NCBI GenBank assembly: GCA_019614645.1
Contig: JABWDB010000001.1
Span: 10,399,501 to 10,463,500 of the forward strand
Direction of reading: 5' to 3'
Source of the DNA: Stratiolaelaps scimitus
Lineage: Eukaryota > Arthropoda > Arachnida > Mesostigmata > Laelapidae
DNA length: 64,000 nt
Shown: positions 60,085 through 64,000 of the stretch, one piece after another
Position numbering within the stretch: the stretch's first letter is position 1
How the letters are laid out: the number at the start of each line of letters is the position of its first letter
Translations under genes and position numbers: made by a program
Notes under the pieces: generated by a model
The model's database searches: none
The model's input: only the letters and a program-made list of their open reading frames with translations
What the model was told of the DNA's origin: nothing

Positions 60085-61208
60085 CAGGTCTCTGCCTGCT
60101 GAGTGATGCAGAGTTGGCTACTTTGTAGTCCTCCTTCTCTTCCTCCTCTCCGAAGACTCCCCCTCTCGAAGAGTCGCGCTGTTGAGGGCTGGGGCTTGGC
60201 GCTTCTTACCGAACGAACTGTAGGCCCAAGCCGATCGGCCTGCTCCCGCTGGCCATCTCAACCCGTGCCATCGGTTGTATCTTGTCTTTTACCCTTCGGC
60301 CGGCTCTAGCGTGCCTAGATCCCTAAGGGACGCAGCGTATGACCTTGTCGTCGTTCAAAGGGGCACGGGTCAGCTAGTCAGCAAAGCGCAAGGGCGCACT
60401 GGGATGAACGGCGGAGCGACGCCCACGCCCGCTCTGGATTGGCTCTGACATCAGCAGCTGCAGCGGCACCTTCGGACGGAAGAAGAAAATGGGAGGCGAT
60501 AGCTGGTATTGTTGTTGTTGTGTGAGACAAACTGCTGTTTGTCGATTCCCAGTGTCGCAACCGTCAAAGGAATGCGTCGGCAGTAAGGGACCGTGGGACG
60601 GCGGTATCAACAAACAACAACGTATCTATATATTCGACCTGGTCTCGTTGGAGATTTTAAACGAGACATTGAGGGACGACTTTGGTTTCTCCCCTTTCTC
60701 TGGCTCTGTAGGGAAGGGAGTGCACGTAAATGGTTAGAAGGAGCGGGCAGAGTCAGATCAAGGCATTGGCCTCTAACCGGCGGACTAAAGCAAGAGGTTC
60801 GAAAGTAAGGTAAGGTCTGACCCAGATAGTACTAACTCGCAGTTTAACGAGATCAGCGAGTTTGCAGATGCCTTTCTCATTGGCGTTGCCTCTTTGAGAG
60901 CTCCCAGCGACGACCACATCGTCAAAGTGACGCCTGTACTACTAGTTGATTCGAGCTACTTTCAGCTTCTCGTATGAAAGACAATCTTAAGAGGTACACC
61001 GCGCTCCTGAAAGAGGAATTAATAAACAGATGAAGGTTGGGTACACATTAATCTAAATAAAACAAATCAGAAATTATTTAAAGACAGAAACTTAGAATAT
61101 ACAACTCATGTTACAATAAACGGGACGTCCATAAATGCCGATCACAGTCTAGAGTTCAACAACCGATAGCCACCTGACGTTGACAATACAGAGAACACTA
61201 AAAAAGAA

Positions 61209-61225
61209 ATATATATATATATATA
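61209..61225. repeat. (TA)n microsatellite
   Basis: Short pure AT tract after AAAAAAGAA. Confidence 0.95.
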
Positions 61226-62485
61226 ATGTCTTCCACTTTTAGCATCCTATTACCCCTATCTATTTCTGTATTATTTCAGTACGACACCCTAGAGATACTG
61301 TCACCAGTGCACAGAGGGTGATGATGCTTTCGACGCGGACCCAAGGTGCAGAGACGCACCCGTACGTTCTGAATAGGCGTGAAAGTCTACCCGTCTACAG
61401 ATGGCGCGGAAAATGAGAGATCACTCGGCGGGCGAGGTCTGCCAACGACGTGTTTTCTGACCGATGAGCTGCTATACATTATACGTTGACACGCGGCGAC
61501 AAAGATGCTTTGTACAGACTCTGGAGGAAACCATTTAATGTGGCTTTCCTTCATTTTGCGGCTAGGCATAGTGATACGTAACCATAATAGTATATAATAT
61601 CTAAGCGGAGCATGCTATTTCTAGATAAGTAACTATCGTTTGATATATTGCAAGACAGTGAGACAGAGCTATTATGGTGAGTGGGAAAGGCAAAAGAAAT
61701 TCACTGATATTTATTACAAAAAAAAAAACGCTACAAGTAGCAATTTGTTCAAGCTGGCTTAAACGTTAGTGTAACAAGTCGTTGCGGTGTTCAATTGCGT
61801 TTACGCTAGAACAATTTGTGACATACGAAAATATGATGATGGGAAAGGTATTTAATTTGAAATTCACTCAGTGTTAGGGTGGTCTATAATGCGTTTCAAT
61901 TCCTAGCCCGATCCTATCATTTACTGAGAAGAGCGTCATGTTAGATTACAGATAAGGTCGACTCTTCGCGCTCCAGGGGTCGGCCAACTATATCATCAGA
62001 CTGGCCTCCGGTCCTATGGCGTTCGTCTCATTTTCGAAATAGTAGCGTTTTCCTCATATTCCATTACAAATATAATCGGCTGCGAAATAGCAATGCTTTA
62101 CGGGTATCAGTGGTCGATGGCCTACTCAAATAATCGTCAGCCCGGTTCATCTGTCTATGGCAAATTTCTCGTCTAATAATGTTTTCGGGCAGGCTCTCGG
62201 CCAACATTTAACGTTTTCGGAATTGCTTTTCGCATCGCTTCGTAAGACGGACCCCTTTGAATGCAAATGTGGGTCAAACGGCGAGAATAGAACTCGTGCA
62301 TTTACGTGTCTCCTCCGGTTGCAAAGCGCACACGAAGGCACCACGCTGCCGGGCTCGATAAGGATCTCATCTAAAGTTTAGATTCGTCGTTGATAAACTA
62401 CATGTATATCGTTGTATATCATGCAAGAAGTGACCAGGATTCAGCCTCGCAAGCGATAGAGGGTGCTCGATTATGAAACAAAGGC

Positions 62486-62728
62486 ATGAAGCTATCATTG
62501 CTACGATTATCTAACCCTGGAAAAAAAAACTCACTCGAATACGTTGAGAGTTGGGTAAAGAAAGCCGCAGCGATTATTCGGCGCAACCCACAGATTGCAC
62601 GCGTTCTTCACTCGACACAGGCCAAATGGAATGCCCAGTACATGGATTACCATACCCAGCGCTGTCTTTATGTTGGGCTTCCACTGGGCCCGCAAGGACT
62701 AAATAGAAATGTCGTCCTAGCATCCTAG
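62486..62728 (+). other. Unrecognised 80-residue ORF
   Basis: It starts at an ATG and has balanced composition, with an amphipathic start (SLEYVESWVKKAAAIIRRNP) and an aromatic-rich end (AKWNAQYMDYHTQRCLYVGL). It contains an A9 run early on, so a frameshift from an ancestral frame is possible. No family is recognised. Confidence 0.2.
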
Positions 62729-63190
62729 TTCTAGGACATCACTAATGCTAATGAGGTAAGGGGCTAACGGCCAGAGCGGGGTCGGAGTCTGCAAGATTCG
62801 GGGGCTGGGCCAGTGCGAGTAGTAAAGTGCAGATCGACGTCGTAGACACCGCACCCGAACGCCTAGCGGTAGGCTGTCTCTGCAGCAGTGGAAATAGCAG
62901 TGGTATCAGCAGGCCTGGCGCTAGATGGAATGCTCGTCGTCTGCATGGGTCCTACTGTAATTTCGCCGCTGTTGTGTATGGTGCAACTCGACTGAGGGGG
63001 TAGACGGCTGAACGAGGCCAGCAAATACACGCAGAAAGGTTGGTTGCTGCCACAGACCCCGACATCATATCGCCATGCGTTCGTGTTATGTTATTCTTTT
63101 ACGAGCCCATCGACGCACATTTATACATACATCGCTTCACCGACACGAACTGGACGGAGGGAATGAGCGGTACACGGCGTAAGATAGGGA

Positions 63191-63532
63191 ATGGGCAAGC
63201 AAGCCAGCGCTAAAGGGACGAGGATGCCGGCGAGAAATCGACCAGAAAGGCTGCTAGTTTCTGCTGCTGCTGCTGCGGCGGCGGCGGCGGTTACTGTATG
63301 TATTAGCGACGCGGTGCTGGCTATATGTAATGTACTCAATTGCAGTGTGCGCACGCATAGGTGGTACATGCAGAAAGCTGGAAATGACGGCAAAGACGGC
63401 GGCGGCGGTGGTCGCGGCAACAACAACAAGAACGATGATGATAGTGGTGATGATGATGCTGATGCGAGTGGGCACAACGAATATGGCGTTTGTGAATTAT
63501 GGCGTTATACGGGTGCGAACAAATTGAAATAA
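63191..63532 (+). other. Low-complexity 113-residue ORF
   Basis: The ATG at 63191 opens a frame with a poly-Ala run from (GCT/GCG)n, a hydrophobic segment (VTVCISDAVLAICNVLNCSV), then Gly-, Asn- and Asp-rich runs from GGC, AAC and GAT repeats. Because the repeats drive the composition in every frame, coding status is doubtful. Confidence 0.18.
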
Positions 63533-63628
63533 TGGATCGAAGGTCAGGGGAGAAAGATACTTCTCCTAATGTAATTTGAACCACCTCTTCCTGCATTGTG
63601 GATCGCTTTTGTGTACAATGGGTAGATA

Positions 63629-64000
63629 TTAGGTCGGTTCATAGGTTCCCGCGCTTCTTTTTTTAAGGAAGAACACAGCGTTTTCGAGCACACCATACAA
63701 ACCAGTTAATTTCCGATGTACTCTCCGCCACTATTTTCCACCTCCTAGCGCCTCTCAGCCAATTTTTTTATGCCGGCTCGCCAGACTTTTTTACTTTTGC
63801 TCACGAAGAAGTCCTCGAATCACATTTTGAGACCCTCTTCGCTGTCAAATGTATGACCACTAAGATTCACGCACTTGGAGAGCCTCCTTGACGATTTTAG
63901 AGTGTGGGGCATTGTCGTGCAGTTGAATGATTCCGCCGTGTTTCTCGGGTCTTTTCTCGCTGATAGCTTGATTTCTCAATACAACTGGGCTAGATAAACC
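63629..64000 (-). mobile_element. Decayed mariner-type transposon, 3' end, truncated by window edge
   Basis: Reading the minus strand, the stretch from 64000 to about 63880 translates to LRNQAISEKRPEKHGG and LHDNAPHSKIVKEALQ. This is the region around the second catalytic aspartate of mariner transposases (…HDNA.PH…). A TAG follows, then HTFDSEEGLKM, a TGA, and FEDFFVSKSKKVWRAGIKKL, the conserved C-terminus. The part that should lie between them, with the third catalytic Asp, is missing. A further stop and a frameshift precede the terminal TAA at 63706. The terminal inverted repeat probably starts at 63629 (TTAGGTCGGTTCATAGG), next to the TA at 63627-63628. The copy is inactive; the rest lies beyond the window. 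Confidence 0.88.
63706..64000 (-). pseudogene. Mariner transposase pseudogene fragment
   Basis: The C-terminal transposase remnant has three in-frame stops, an internal deletion removing the third catalytic Asp region, and one frameshift near the end (tryptophan-containing WKIV in one frame, EYIGN in the other). It cannot encode an active DD34D transposase. Confidence 0.85.

Larger units (their letters stand above)
60085..63190. other. No gene supported
   Basis: A CpG-richer stretch at 60.1-60.8 kb is followed by AT-rich DNA. Small ORFs at 62157-62381 and 62486-62728 have coding-like composition, but no family is recognised and they do not form an evident exon pair. Confidence 0.4.

Noticed and set aside
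1..64000. CRISPR arrays, rRNA, tRNA genes
   Set aside because: No regularly spaced repeats and no A-box/B-box pair or cloverleaf that I could recognise by eye; a tRNAscan run would settle weak cases.

Overview
This is eukaryotic nuclear DNA, most probably from an arthropod. Coding sequence is sparse and split by introns of about 1 to 6.3 kb with GT-AG borders. There are many (TA)n, (GA)n and trinucleotide microsatellites, CpG-rich blocks alternating with AT-rich ones, and decayed transposon pieces, including a mariner-type transposase. There are no operons, rRNA, tRNA or CRISPR. A mite or other chelicerate is a guess from general character, not shown by any marker.

Main gene (+ strand, about 22.0 to 39.9 kb, 3' UTR probably to about 42.8 kb): six coding exons join in one open frame. 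They encode a single-pass membrane protein with an Ala/Ser/Thr-rich mucin-like ectodomain, a compact N-glycosylated juxtamembrane module with the alternating strand-helix pattern of SEA-like folds, one transmembrane helix, a di-cysteine basic stop-transfer, and a Ser/Pro-rich cytoplasmic tail of about 190 residues ending near an NPTY motif. All five introns join phase-compatible exons. The true N-terminus is unresolved. An in-frame ATG in an ideal Kozak context lies at 22149, but no signal peptide follows it, and a good splice acceptor just upstream (22010-22011) suggests a missing upstream exon.

Second gene candidate (+ strand, 13.74 to 14.82 kb): a first exon encoding a textbook signal peptide splices in phase to a second exon ending in a stop, giving a secreted protein of 94 residues. 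Two strong inverted repeats lie just upstream of it and inside its intron.

Layout: 1-13.5 kb holds no convincing gene (CpG-rich low-complexity blocks); 13.6-14.8 kb the small secreted gene; 15-22 kb noncoding, with a CpG-rich promoter-like block at 18.7-19.9 kb; 22-42.8 kb the membrane-protein gene, whose large introns contain CpG-rich blocks, a stem-loop cluster and a possible LINE remnant; 42.8-63.6 kb AT-rich DNA with scattered small ORFs, possible transposon debris and microsatellites; 63.63-64.0 kb a decayed mariner transposase on the minus strand running off the window end. Most open frames in the CpG-rich blocks overlap on both strands and look like by-products of low stop-codon density.
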